Origin: Anaerolineales bacterium
GTDB lineage: Bacteria; Chloroflexota; Anaerolineae; 4572-78; J111
Direction: 5' to 3'
Length of the DNA stretch: 24,449 nt
Assembly: GCA_012032575.1 (NCBI GenBank)
Contig: JAAUSP010000034.1
Location: 1 to 24,449 of the forward strand
Translations under genes and position numbers: made by a program
Shown: one piece after another, positions 7,715-15,918 of the stretch
Layout of the letters: each line of letters opens with the position of its first letter
How positions within the stretch are numbered: the first letter of the stretch is position 1
The notes under the pieces: generated by a model
Database searches by the model: none
Told to the model about the DNA's origin: nothing
The model's input: the letters and a program-made list of their open reading frames with translations, nothing else

Positions 7715-8685
7715 ATGGAGTATCGCCGTCTAGGCCAATATGGTTTGAAGGTAAGTGAGTTTTCGCTGGGGGCGTGGGTTACGTATGGCGGACAGGTGGG
7801 GGAGAAGGAGGCGCGTAAATGTATGCTGGCGGCCTACGAGGCCGGGGTAAATTTTTTGACAATGCCGACATATACGCCAACGGCAACGCCGAAATTGTCA
7901 TGGGCGAGGTCATCAAAGACCTCAAGCGAACCGACCTGGTTATTTCGAGCAAGGTTTTCTGGCCGACCGGCCCCGGTCCGAATGATCGCGGTCTGTCGCG
8001 CAAGCACATCATGGAGTCGTGCCACGCCTCGCTCAAGCGGCTCAAGGTGGAGTATGTGGACCTGTATTTTTGCCACCGCCACGACCCGGAAACGCCCCTG
8101 GAGGAAGTGGTCCGGGCGATGGACGATTTGGTGCATCAAGGCAAAGTGCTCTATTGGGGCACCAGCGAATGGCGCGGCAGCCAGATCAGCGAGGCGGTGG
8201 ATTTGGCCCGGCAGGGCGGCCTCTACCCGCCGGCGGTTGAGCAGCCGCACTACAATATGTTCACCCGCGACATTGTCGAGACGGAGCTGCTTGAGGCGGC
8301 TCAGCAGCAGGGCGTCGGCCTGGTAGTCTGGAGTCCGCTGGCCAGCGGCATCCTGACCGGCAAATACAACGAGGGCGTTCCCGCCGACAGCCGCATGGCC
8401 GACCCGGATTATGCCTGGCTGCGTCAGGGCGTCACCCAGGAACGTATCTTCAAAGTACGCCAGTTAAGCGAAATTGCGCAACAGTTGGGCGCGAGCATGG
8501 CTCAACTGGCCCTGGCCTGGCTGTTACGCCTGCCGGAGATCAGCAGCGTTATCACCGGGGCCAGCCGGGTGAGCCAGGTCCACGAAAATCTCAAGGCAGC
8601 GGAGGTCAAAGCTAAATTGACGCCGGAGATTTTGGCCCGGATTGAGACGATTTTGGGGAATGATCCGAAGGTGGGGGTGGCGTGA
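7715..8685 (+). CDS. Aldo/keto reductase, Kv-beta/YghZ-like (frame break)
   Basis: NADPH-dependent aldo/keto reductase of about 323 residues once one frame break is corrected. The N-terminus [19 protein letters not shown] and the catalytic tetrad are visible: Asp and Tyr in NADIYANG, Lys in ISSKVFW and His in FCHRHDP. Later blocks ([36 protein letters not shown]) match the subfamily related to potassium-channel beta subunits. The frame changes in the T6 run at 7852-7857; seven T would give [14 protein letters not shown] 7715 follows AAGGA at 7699-7703. The physiological substrate cannot be inferred. The following gene starts 85 bp downstream. Confidence 0.93.
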
Positions 8686-8687
8686 AA

Positions 8688-8713
8688 CGTGAGGCGTGAG
8701 GCGTGAGGCGTGG
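8688..8713. repeat. Short tandem repeat CGTGAGG
   Basis: Three head-to-tail copies of CGTGAGG (8688-8708), then a partial fourth. The last part, GCGTGGT, can pair with ACCACGC about 20 bases downstream (near 8739-8746). It lies in the gap between the reductase and the GBBH-like gene. Confidence 0.65.
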
Positions 8714-8770
8714 TACAATCAACGGGCCAGGCACTACGCACCACGCACTATGTTTTTAGGGAAATTTATT

Positions 8771-9109
8771 ATGACCGAACTGACTCTCGAACAGAAAACG
8801 GCTCGCAATATCGAGGTTGATCTGAAAGGGCGCGAGGTGCGGATTACCTGGGCTGATGGACAGCACAGCGTCTACACCCTGGATTACTTGCGCCAGATTT
8901 GCCCCTGCGCCCTGTGCAACGAGCAGCGCCGCAATCAGGACCCGCTGCGGATTTTGAAGCCGGAACAGATTGTCACCACAGCCGACCTCCGCCAGGATCG
9001 CCCGGTGGAGATGGTCGGCAATTATGCCTTGCAGTTTTTCTGGGCCGACGGGCATAATGTCGGCCTCTACTCGTTTGAATTCCTCCGCCAGAAAAGCCCG
9101 AAAAATTAG
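8771..9109 (+). CDS. GBBH-like N-terminal domain (DUF971) protein
   Basis: Stand-alone GBBH-like N domain (PF06155/DUF971) of 112 residues. It shows IEVDLKGREVRITWADG, YTLDYLRQICPCALC with the paired cysteines, and near the end FFWADGHNVGLYSFEFLR. In gamma-butyrobetaine hydroxylase this domain binds zinc; a related domain occurs at the C-terminus of some Fe-S carrier P-loop proteins. The stand-alone bacterial form has no settled function. ATG 8771 was chosen because the family begins here and AGGGAA lies about 10 bases upstream. An in-frame start further upstream would extend through repeat-rich sequence. Confidence 0.85.
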   Translation: MTELTLEQKTARNIEVDLKGREVRITWADGQHSVYTLDYLRQICPCALCNEQRRNQDPLRILKPEQIVTTADLRQDRPVEMVGNYALQFFWADGHNVGLYSFEFLRQKSPKN

Positions 9110-9260
9110 ATTAAAATGCAGACTTTAGTCTACCCTAGCCACATACACCAATAAGCTAAAAAACGGTCTCAAAGCTCCTCCAACCGATTAATCACGATCA
9201 AGCTATCATCTCCCAATAAATAATTTCTGGCACTGGAATACTTCCAATGTACATCGGCCC

Positions 9261-9292
9261 AAAACTGGTGACGGATGAATATCCGTCACCAG
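9261..9292 (-). terminator. Intrinsic terminator of the cysD-cysNC operon
   Basis: Perfect 12-bp stem CTGGTGACGGAT/ATCCGTCACCAG with loop gaat (9265-9292). Read on the minus strand it is followed by TTTT (9264-9261). It lies 21 bp after the cysNC stop. In the plus direction it could also stop transcription from the DUF971 gene, but lacks a T-tract there. Nothing else is recognised in 9110-9313. Confidence 0.75.
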
Positions 9293-9313
9293 CACAAACG
9301 GCCTTATCCCATT

Positions 9314-11272
9314 TTACTTCACCGGCAGAATCCCCTGCGCCTCTAGCTCATGGATGATCTGCTCTACAATCTCCTCCGTGCTGCGCAGGTCCGTCTCGAC
9401 GACGATTTCCGGGTGCTGCGGCTCTTCGTAGGGCGAAGAGATGCCGGTGAAGTTTTTGATTTCGCCGGTCAGGGCTTTGGCATAGAGGCCCTTGGGGTCG
9501 CGCCGTTTGCACACTTCCAAATCGCATTTGACAAAGATTTCAAAGAAGCGGCCTTCGGGCAGGATGGAGCGGGCAAAGTCACGCTCGTTCTGGAAGGGTG
9601 AGATAAAGCTGCACAGCACGATGTTGCCGTGCCCAAAGCCCAGGCGAGAGACCTCGGCGGCGCGGCGAATATTCTCGTTGCGGTCGCTGTCGGAGAAGCC
9701 CAGGTCGCCGTTCAGGCCGTGGCGCAGGTTGTCGCCATCCAGGAACAGGGTGTGAACATCCCGCTCAAACAAACGTTGTTCCAGCTTTTTGGCCACCGTA
9801 GATTTGCCCGAGCCGGACAGTCCGGTGAACCAGAGCACCGCGCCCTTGTGCCGGTTGTGCTGCTCGCGCTGCTCCAGGGAGACCCCGCCGATTTCCCAGA
9901 CCACATCGGTAGATTTGCGCCGTTCGATGTTGGAGCGGGCCGGCTCAACCGTCTCGATCAGATCGCTGATACGGCGCGATCCGCCACGAATCATCCCGGC
10001 GGCGACGGTGGTGTTGGTATGGGGGTCAATCAGGATAAAACTGCCGGTATTACGGTTGATTTCGTAGCGGTCAAAAAATAAGGGATGGGTGGTGGTAAGC
10101 TGCACCCGGCCAATCTCGTTGAGGGTCAAAGCTTCGGCGGGGTCGCGGTGCATGGTGTCCACATCAATTTTGTAATTTAGTTGCGAGATAAACGCCTTGA
10201 CGGTGCGGGTGGTGTGCTGCACCCAATAGCTGCCCTGCGGATTCAGCGGCGTTTCACTCATCCAGCAGATAACCGCGTCAACCTGGTTGCTCTTTTGGGG
10301 CAGGTTTTGGGTGCGGACAATCATATCGCCCCGGCTGATGTCAATTTCATCTTCCAGGGTGATGATGACCGAATCGCCCGCCACGGCCTCTGGTTGGTCG
10401 CCGTCGAAGGTGACAATGGATTTGACTCGGCTGCCCAGGCCGGAGGGAAAAACGACCACTTCCTCGCCGGGGAAAACCCGGCCCGAAGCAATTTGACCGG
10501 CAAAGCCCCGGAAATTCTGGTTGGGGCGGATGACATATTGGACCGGGAACCGAAAATCCACCAGGTTGCGGCTGCCGCCGACGTTGACATTTTCCAGGTG
10601 GTGCAGCAAGGTCGAGCCGTCGTACCAGGGCATATTCTCGCTCTTATCCACCACGTTATCGCCTTTGAGGGCCGAAATCGGGATAAACACAATATCCTGC
10701 ACCGGCAGTTTGGCCGCAAAATCCTTGTAATCGGCCACAATCTGGTCGAACACCTTCTGCTCGTAATCCACCAAATCCATTTTGTTGACGGCGACCACCA
10801 GGTGCGGAATGTGCAGCAGGGTTGACAGGAAGCCGTGCCGCTTGGATTGGGTCAGCACGCCTTTGCGGGCGTCAATCAAAATAATGGCCAATTCGGCGGT
10901 GGACGCGCCGGTGACCATGTTGCGGGTATATTGGATGTGGCCGGGTGTGTCGGCGATGATGAATTTGCGTTTGGGCGTGGCAAAGTAGCGATAGGCCACG
11001 TCAATGGTAATTTTCTGTTCGCGCTCGGCCTTTAGCCCGTCGGTCAACAGGGCCAGGTCCACATAGTCGTCGCCCCGTTCATTACTGGCCCGCTGCACCG
11101 CTTCGATTTGATCTTCAAAAATAGCTTTTGAATCGTATAACAAACGGCCAATCAGGGTGCTTTTGCCGTCGTCAACGCTGCCGGCGGTGGTGAAACGCAG
11201 TAATTCAATATTGTCAAGCGAGTCGTACGACTCGGTGGTTTGTGCTGTGGTGATGGTTTGTTCTAATGCCAT
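9314..11272 (-). CDS. cysNC: Bifunctional sulfate adenylyltransferase subunit 1 / APS kinase
   Basis: Fusion of CysN and CysC (NodQ-like), 652 residues from ATG 11272. The CysN part (about 1-440) is an EF-Tu-like GTPase with GSVDDGKS, DTPGH and NKMD motifs, and activates CysD to form adenosine phosphosulfate (APS). The CysC part (about 460-650) has the P-loop GLSGSGKS plus DGDNLRHGLNGDLGF and phosphorylates APS to PAPS in the cytoplasm. A GTG 18 bases upstream is an alternative start; neither has a strong ribosome-binding site. It lies downstream of cysD, separated by a strong hairpin. The pathway feeds cysteine synthesis or sulfation of polysaccharides; the fused kinase makes PAPS supply certain. 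Confidence 0.96.
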   Translation of the reverse strand: MALEQTITTAQTTESYDSLDNIELLRFTTAGSVDDGKSTLIGRLLYDSKAIFEDQIEAVQRASNERGDDYVDLALLTDGLKAEREQKITIDVAYRYFATPKRKFIIADTPGHIQYTRNMVTGASTAELAIILIDARKGVLTQSKRHGFLSTLLHIPHLVVAVNKMDLVDYEQKVFDQIVADYKDFAAKLPVQDIVFIPISALKGDNVVDKSENMPWYDGSTLLHHLENVNVGGSRNLVDFRFPVQYVIRPNQNFRGFAGQIASGRVFPGEEVVVFPSGLGSRVKSIVTFDGDQPEAVAGDSVIITLEDEIDISRGDMIVRTQNLPQKSNQVDAVICWMSETPLNPQGSYWVQHTTRTVKAFISQLNYKIDVDTMHRDPAEALTLNEIGRVQLTTTHPLFFDRYEINRNTGSFILIDPHTNTTVAAGMIRGGSRRISDLIETVEPARSNIERRKSTDVVWEIGGVSLEQREQHNRHKGAVLWFTGLSGSGKSTVAKKLEQRLFERDVHTLFLDGDNLRHGLNGDLGFSDSDRNENIRRAAEVSRLGFGHGNIVLCSFISPFQNERDFARSILPEGRFFEIFVKCDLEVCKRRDPKGLYAKALTGEIKNFTGISSPYEEPQHPEIVVETDLRSTEEIVEQIIHELEAQGILPVK

Positions 11273-11307
11273 AATTTTTGGATACCCCACTCGATAGTTT
11301 AAGATTT

Positions 11308-11355
11308 GAGGCTAAGGCTGAGGCTAAGGCATTTCTCAGCCTCAGCCTTAGCCTC
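11308..11355 (-). promoter_or_regulatory. Strong hairpin between cysD and cysNC
   Basis: The 18-bp perfect inverted repeat GAGGCTAAGGCTGAGGCT (11308-11325) pairs with its complement at 11338-11355 around a 12-base loop. Each arm is itself a partial tandem repeat of GAGGCTAAGGCT. It occupies nearly the whole gap between the cysD stop and the cysNC start. No T-tract long enough for a clear terminator follows it on the minus strand, so it may act in RNA processing, stability or partial attenuation. Confidence 0.75.
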
Positions 11356-11360
11356 AGCCT

Positions 11361-12269
11361 TTAAAAATAGCCTTGCTTTTTACGGTCTTCCATAGCCGAC
11401 TCTGATCGTTTGTCGTCGGCGCGGGTGCCGCGCTCGGTGACGCGGGCGGAGGCTACTTCCTGGATAATGTCTTCCAACGTGGCGGCTTGTGATTCAACTG
11501 CGCCGGTGCAGGTCATATCCCCGATGGTGCGGAAGCGGACGATTTTGCTTTCAATTGTTTCTTTGCCGTAGGGCCGGACCACGTCGGAGGCAGCCAGGAG
11601 CATGCCCTCGCGGTTGATGATGTCGCGCCGGTGTGTGAAGTAAAGCGAGGGGATGGGCACTTCTGCCGTCTGGATATACTGCCAGATGTCCAGTTCGGTC
11701 CAGTTGCTCAATGGGAAAACGCGGAAACTTTCGTTGGGGTTTTTACGACCATTGAACAGATTCCACAGTTCGGGCCGCTGATTTTTGGGGTCCCACTGAC
11801 CGAAGGCGTCGCGGTGGGAAAAGAAGCGTTCTTTGGCCCGGGCCTTTTCCTCGTCGCGGCGAGCGCCGCCCAGGGCTGCCTCAAATTTGAACTCGGCCAG
11901 GGCATCGAGCAGGGTCACGGTTTGCAGGCCGTTGCGGCTGGCGTGCGGGCCGGTCTCTTCGACCACGCGGCCCTGGTCAATCGAGTCCTGGACGTAGCGT
12001 ACAATCAGCCGCACCCCAATCCGCTCGACCATTTCATCGCGGAAGGTCAGGGTTTCTTCAAAATTATGCCCGGTATCAATGTGCAACAGGGGAAATGGGA
12101 TTTTGCCGGGGAAAAAGGCTTTTTGGGCCAGATGAGCCATAACAATCGAGTCTTTTCCGCCAGAAAAAAGCAGGACAGGCCGCTCGAATTGAGCCGCAAC
12201 TTCGCGCATCACGTAGATGGCTTCGGATTCCAACTGCTTCAAATGGGAACGAAGATATGAAACATTCAT
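11361..12269 (-). CDS. cysD: Sulfate adenylyltransferase subunit 2
   Basis: Catalytic subunit of ATP sulfurylase, which forms APS from ATP and sulfate with help from CysN GTP hydrolysis. Starting at ATG 12269 (MNVSYLRSHLKQLESEAI) it has 302 residues, the typical length. The PP-loop motif FSGGKDS lies at about residues 35-41, followed by HIDTGHNFEET, ALGGARRDEEKARAKER and the conserved C-terminal KKQGYF. An in-frame start 45 bases upstream would add residues not typical of the family. Transcription probably starts from the repeat-bearing promoter at 12321-12354, giving a leader of about 45 bases. Confidence 0.97.
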   Translation of the reverse strand: MNVSYLRSHLKQLESEAIYVMREVAAQFERPVLLFSGGKDSIVMAHLAQKAFFPGKIPFPLLHIDTGHNFEETLTFRDEMVERIGVRLIVRYVQDSIDQGRVVEETGPHASRNGLQTVTLLDALAEFKFEAALGGARRDEEKARAKERFFSHRDAFGQWDPKNQRPELWNLFNGRKNPNESFRVFPLSNWTELDIWQYIQTAEVPIPSLYFTHRRDIINREGMLLAASDVVRPYGKETIESKIVRFRTIGDMTCTGAVESQAATLEDIIQEVASARVTERGTRADDKRSESAMEDRKKQGYF

Positions 12270-12320
12270 TTTTATAATAAACCTTTTTTTGGTGTTGGTT
12301 TTGCTAAGATACACTGCGTG

Positions 12321-12355
12321 ATTATAGCATAAGGAAGTTTGAATTTAGTTTGAAT
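12321..12355 (-). promoter_or_regulatory. cysD promoter with direct-repeat activator box (copy A)
   Basis: On the minus strand: ATTCAAACTAAATTCAAAC (12355-12337), 10-base spacer, then -10 TATAAT (12326-12321). The two TTCAAAC heptamers are 11 bp apart and cover the -35 position, where no TTGACA-like hexamer is present. Same arrangement as copies B and C near 17.2-17.35 kb. Predicted transcription start is near 12314. Confidence 0.75.
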
Positions 12356-12371
12356 AAAATCCCTTTTGAGT

Positions 12372-12400
12372 TTGTCTTTTATGTAAACATGTCGTAAAAT
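12372..12400 (+). promoter_or_regulatory. Predicted promoter of the deacetylase (possibly leaderless)
   Basis: -35 TTGTCT (12372-12377), 17-bp spacer, -10 TAAAAT (12395-12400). The expected transcription start, about 7 bases later, coincides with the GTG start codon at 12407, and no Shine-Dalgarno sequence precedes that codon. Confidence 0.45.
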
Positions 12401-12406
12401 AACGGG

Positions 12407-13519
12407 GTGAAAGAGCAGCCTGCCCCCTACGTTCAGCCGCAGCCAAAGGTAAAAATTCACTCTGTTCGTTGGCTCTGGTTGGCCTGGTTCAGTTTGGCCG
12501 GCTTCTTGCTGGGGGCATGTAACCAGCTCCAGCCCACGCAGCCGGGACCGACCCATTCCAATATCATTTTTGTCACACCGACGCCGCCCGGCTTGATGAT
12601 GCTGAGTGAAGGGCAGCGTTTTTCAGCGCAGCCTTCTGCCCAGTCCACCGCGCCGGCTGTGCCTTATTTCGCCGGGGCCAATGAAATGGGCCAGGTTTTG
12701 GTGCTGGAATACCACCGCATCGGCTACCCGGAGCAGCGTTACCAGCGCACCCCTGATAATCTGCGGGCCGACCTGGAACGCCTTTATCAAAGCGGCTACT
12801 ATCCGGTGAACTTTGTTGAAATCATCCAGGGATTGTCCGCTGTGCCGCCCGGCAAAAAGCCCATCGCCCTAACGTTTGATGACTCCGACATCAGCCAGTT
12901 TCAGGTGCTGGCTGATCGCACCATAGATGCCGACTCGGCTATGGGCATTCTGCTGAATTTTCACCACCAGCATCCCACCGATTGGCCCACCCGCGCCACA
13001 TTTTTTGTGTTGGGCAACGACAGCAATAATCATTACTCAGTCTTTGGTCAATCGGAGCTGGCCAAAGAGAAAATTCAGGTGCTGGTTGACCTGGGCATGG
13101 AGGTCGGCAGCCACACCGTCAGCCACGCCGATTTATCGGTGGCGACGGCGGAACGAATTTATTGGGAATTGGCCGTCAGCCAGCATGTAATTGAAGAAAT
13201 GGCCCCCGGCTATAAGGTACAAACCTTATCCGTTCCCTTCGGTGGTTTCCCCTATACCCTGGAATTTCTGAAAACCGGTCAGTGGGAAGATTTGAGCTAC
13301 AGTTACATTGGCAATGCGGCCGCCTGGGGCGGTCCCAATGTTTCCCCCTTTGACCCCACCTTTGAGCCGTATCACGTCTCCCGTCTGGAAATAACCGATA
13401 CCTCTCTGGATCACTGGCTGACCCATTTTGAGCAAAACCCCGACGCCTATTATATCTCCGATGGCGACCCCAAGCGCGTGACCTCACCACTGCGGGTTGA
13501 GATTGCAGCCGAACAGTAG
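12407..13519 (+). CDS. Lipoprotein polysaccharide deacetylase (NodB-like)
   Basis: Carbohydrate esterase 4-like deacetylase of 370 residues that removes acetyl groups from N-acetylated sugar polymers outside the membrane. The N-terminus has a hydrophobic signal and lipobox FLLGAC with lipidation Cys38, then a Pro/Thr-rich spacer. The catalytic domain starts near residue 100. TFDD (about 151-154) carries the catalytic base and metal Asp, and SHTVSH (about 233-238) the metal His pair. The C-terminus (about 250-365) is longer than in minimal NodB domains. GTG 12407 is the start that gives the full signal peptide. It is divergent from cysD, with a 137-bp intergenic region shared with that operon. 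Confidence 0.88.
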   Translation: MKEQPAPYVQPQPKVKIHSVRWLWLAWFSLAGFLLGACNQLQPTQPGPTHSNIIFVTPTPPGLMMLSEGQRFSAQPSAQSTAPAVPYFAGANEMGQVLVLEYHRIGYPEQRYQRTPDNLRADLERLYQSGYYPVNFVEIIQGLSAVPPGKKPIALTFDDSDISQFQVLADRTIDADSAMGILLNFHHQHPTDWPTRATFFVLGNDSNNHYSVFGQSELAKEKIQVLVDLGMEVGSHTVSHADLSVATAERIYWELAVSQHVIEEMAPGYKVQTLSVPFGGFPYTLEFLKTGQWEDLSYSYIGNAAAWGGPNVSPFDPTFEPYHVSRLEITDTSLDHWLTHFEQNPDAYYISDGDPKRVTSPLRVEIAAEQ

Positions 13520-13533
13520 CTCAGGCTATCTGT

Positions 13534-13562
13534 TTGACAAAGCTATCTGGCCCAACTATCAT
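13534..13562 (+). promoter_or_regulatory. Strong sigma-70 promoter of the antitoxin remnant
   Basis: Consensus -35 TTGACA (13534-13539), 17-bp spacer and -10 TATCAT (13557-13562). This is one of the best promoter matches in the window, driving a degraded toxin-antitoxin pair. Confidence 0.75.
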
Positions 13563-13579
13563 ACTCATAGGCTAGTTGG
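13552..13579. promoter_or_regulatory. Palindromic operator candidate overlapping the -10
   Basis: Inverted repeat CCAACTA (13552-13558) / TAGTTGG (13573-13579) with a 14-base centre. It overlaps the -10 and the expected start point, a position suited to autorepression as seen in many toxin-antitoxin operons. Confidence 0.45.
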
Positions 13580-13608
13580 TGATAAAAATTGAGCAGCCAG
13601 GAGAAAAA

Positions 13609-13839
13609 ATGGTCGTTACAGTTCCCGCTGTATATGAAAATGGTATACTTCGTCTGCTAGAGCCTTTAGATTTGCCGGAACAGGCTGAGGTTCAGGTAAC
13701 TATAGAGTCGGTTACAAAACTAAAGCCTTACTACCCAACACATTCTCATTCTTTGGCCCAACTTAAAACTCTCACTGGTGCTATAGCTTTAGGGGGCGAT
13801 GCCCTCAAAGAGAGTGAAGCTTTTCAGGCGGTGAGTTGA
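13609..13839 (+). CDS. AF2212-like (DUF104) antitoxin
   Basis: Protein of 76 residues. MVVTVPAVYENGILRLLEPLDLPEQAEV is the signature of AF2212-like antitoxins (PF01954), which usually precede a PIN-domain (VapC-type) ribonuclease. The C-terminal GGDALKESEAFQ resembles the toxin-binding tail. ATG 13609 has AGGAG 5 bases upstream; a GTG at 13576 is in frame but lacks a ribosome-binding site. The partner toxin directly downstream survives only as a C-terminal fragment, so this is probably an orphan antitoxin. Confidence 0.82.
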   Translation: MVVTVPAVYENGILRLLEPLDLPEQAEVQVTIESVTKLKPYYPTHSHSLAQLKTLTGAIALGGDALKESEAFQAVS

Positions 13840-13979
13840 ATTTTAATGATGCCCTCATTGCGCTTTCCTGTCGGGAGCGAAATATCACCGCTATTGCCAG
13901 TTTCGACAGTGATTTTGATCGGGTATCCTGGTTCAATCGGCTGGCTCGGCCGGAAGATATTGGATTAATCCCTACGTAG
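13836..13979 (+). pseudogene. C-terminal fragment of a PIN-domain (VapC-like) toxin
   Basis: About 47 codons reading FNDALIALSCRERN ... IASFDSDFDRV, which is the C-terminal third of a PIN nuclease with its conserved Asp residues. It ends at TAG 13977-13979. The N-terminal part, with the first catalytic Asp, is missing. The frame overlaps the antitoxin stop, as if a deletion of about 250 bases fused the end of the antitoxin gene to the end of the toxin gene. No ribosome-binding site serves it. The fragment cannot form a complete active site. Confidence 0.75.
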
Positions 13980-14008
13980 CTCGCCTCTTCGCCTCTTTGC
14001 GTCCCGCC

Positions 14009-15915
14009 TCACTCTCTCAGAACCCGCTCATCCCCCACCCGTTTGGTGAGGCGCTGTTCGTCGGTGTATTCCAGCAGGGCCAGGGCATATTTGCGGCTGG
14101 TGTTGAAGGTATCGCGCACCTGGGCCACATTGACGGTGGGATGTTGACCCAAATAGGTGCGCAGCCAGGCCACAAAATCCCGATAGGTCTCGGTTAACAG
14201 AATCACGTCCGGCGAGAGACGGGTCAACTGTTCCCCTTCGATCAACGACAGCATGACATCCTCGCCTACGGCGGCGGCGACATCCTTGGGTAGCGGCGTA
14301 TTGTAGGGTGCGCGTCGAAAATCGGCCAGAAGTTTATCCACGGCGGTTTGCTGGGCCGGAGCGAATTTAACCCGGTGCGAGGCCAGCCGAACCGTCGTTT
14401 CAGCCCCGGCCAATGTTCCTTCCTGCTGACCACGCTGAACCGCTTCATTAAACAGCCGCGTTTCCAACTTGAGCCGGCTTTTTAACTCGCCGCGCGGTAT
14501 CCCCGCTTTGAGGGGGAAACGGCTGTGATAGTCGAGCAGGATGGTGGTAATTTGACCGAGCAGAGTGGCCCATCCGGCGCGGGAGGCGACCAGAGTTTTG
14601 GGCTGGGGCAGGCTAACAGCTTGCCCGGTAGAATCGGTTAGGGTAAAAACGTCCCCTTTTTTGAGCAGTTCGATCAGCGCGGCTGAGGCAATTTCAAGCG
14701 GCAGGCGACATTCGGCCAGCAAGGTTTGGGTGGGAGTGGGCCGCGCCGGTCCAGTTCACCGATCAATACATCTTCGGGCGTGCCGGCCAGCAGCGTTTCC
14801 AGCCGTTTGAGCAGGTCGGGCCGGAAACGGCGGTGGCGACGGCGCGGCAGCGGGTCAACCACTACCCCGCCACCAATAGTCAGCGAGGGCGAGGGTTGGC
14901 GGATGATGAAGCGGTCGCCTTTGATGATGGGGATGCGCTGGGCCAGACGTAGCTGGACCCAGCCGGTTTGGCCCGGCTCCAGTTCGCGAACCCCCAGCAG
15001 GCGGGTATAGCCGAGCACTTCGGTTGCGCCGGTAAAAATTTCAACTTCCTGGTTGTGACGCAGCGCCCGCGGCGAGTCGGGCAGCAAGCGGAGCTGGACA
15101 TCTACCAGTTGGGAGGGTTCCAGCCAGCCGGGGGTGGTTAGCACGTTGCCCCGGGCAATATCGGTGGTGCTGAGGCCGGTCAGGTTGACCGCTGTCCGCG
15201 AGCCAGGATGGGCCAATTCGACCGTTTTTTTGTGAGATTGCAGTCCACGCACGCGGGTTTTGAGGCCCTGGGGCAAAAGTTCAACTTCCTGTCCCACCTG
15301 CAACTGTCCGTCGAGCATCGTGCCGGTGACAATCGTGCCAAAGCCGCTCATTGAAAAAACGCGGTCAATGGGCAGGCGGGGCCGGCCTCGATTGGGCCGG
15401 GGCGGGGCCTGGGTTAATAATTGATCGAGGGTTTGGGTGAGCATTTTGAGGCCCGTTCCGCGCAGCGCCGATACGGGAATAATCGGAGCGTTGGCCAGTA
15501 CTGTGCCGGTCATCGTTTCGGCGATGTCAGCCTGGATCAGTTCCAGCCAATCTTCGTCTTCGATCATATCTATTTTGGTCACGGCGATGACGCCGCGGGG
15601 AATTTCCAGCAAATCCAAAATCGCCAGGTGTTCGCGGGTTTGGGGCATGACGCCTTCATCGGCGGCAATGACAAACAGGGCGGCGTCAATTCCGCCGACG
15701 CCGGCCAGCATATTTTTGATAAAATCTATGTGGCCGGGCACATCCACCACGCCCACCGACTCGCCGGAGGGGAGAGTCAGCCAGGCAAAACCGAGATCAA
15801 TGGTCATGGCCCGCTGCTGTTCTTCCTTCAGCCGGTCGGGGTCAATCCCGGTGAGGGCTTTGACCAGGGTGGATTTGCCGTGGTCTACGTGTCCGGCTGT
15901 GCCGATGACCCGCAT
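14009..15915 (-). CDS. selB: Selenocysteine-specific elongation factor SelB (frame break)
   Basis: GTPase that delivers selenocysteyl-tRNA to UGA codons; about 635 residues when one frame break is corrected. The N-terminal part has GHVDHGKS, DVPGHIDF and TKID, then EF-Tu-like domains 2 and 3 (GTIVTGTMLDG, TIGGGVVVDP). The C-terminal part contains winged-helix repeats ending NTSRKYALALLEYTDE and RVGDERVL, the region that recognises the SECIS RNA. Near 14725 the frame changes between GPLPP and TLLAECRLPLEIA; one additional C in the minus-strand CCC run restores it. It starts 3 bp after the coiled-coil gene stop, so the two are co-transcribed. It predicts that the organism makes selenoproteins, though selA, selC and selD are not here. 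Confidence 0.95.
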
Positions 15916-15918
15916 GGG

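Noticed and set aside
10181..10825. A 214-codon plus-strand open frame
   Set aside because: It lies wholly opposite cysNC, whose minus-strand product is unambiguous; the plus-strand translation has no recognisable domain and is a GC-rich shadow.
11631..12260. A 209-codon plus-strand open frame
   Set aside because: Antisense shadow of cysD, with no promoter or ribosome-binding site.
14009..15915. In-frame UGA selenocysteine codons as the explanation for broken genes, given selB nearby
   Set aside because: The breaks in the kinase, reductase, selB and flippase are frame changes rather than single UGA codons, and the pseudouridine synthase stops are UAG.
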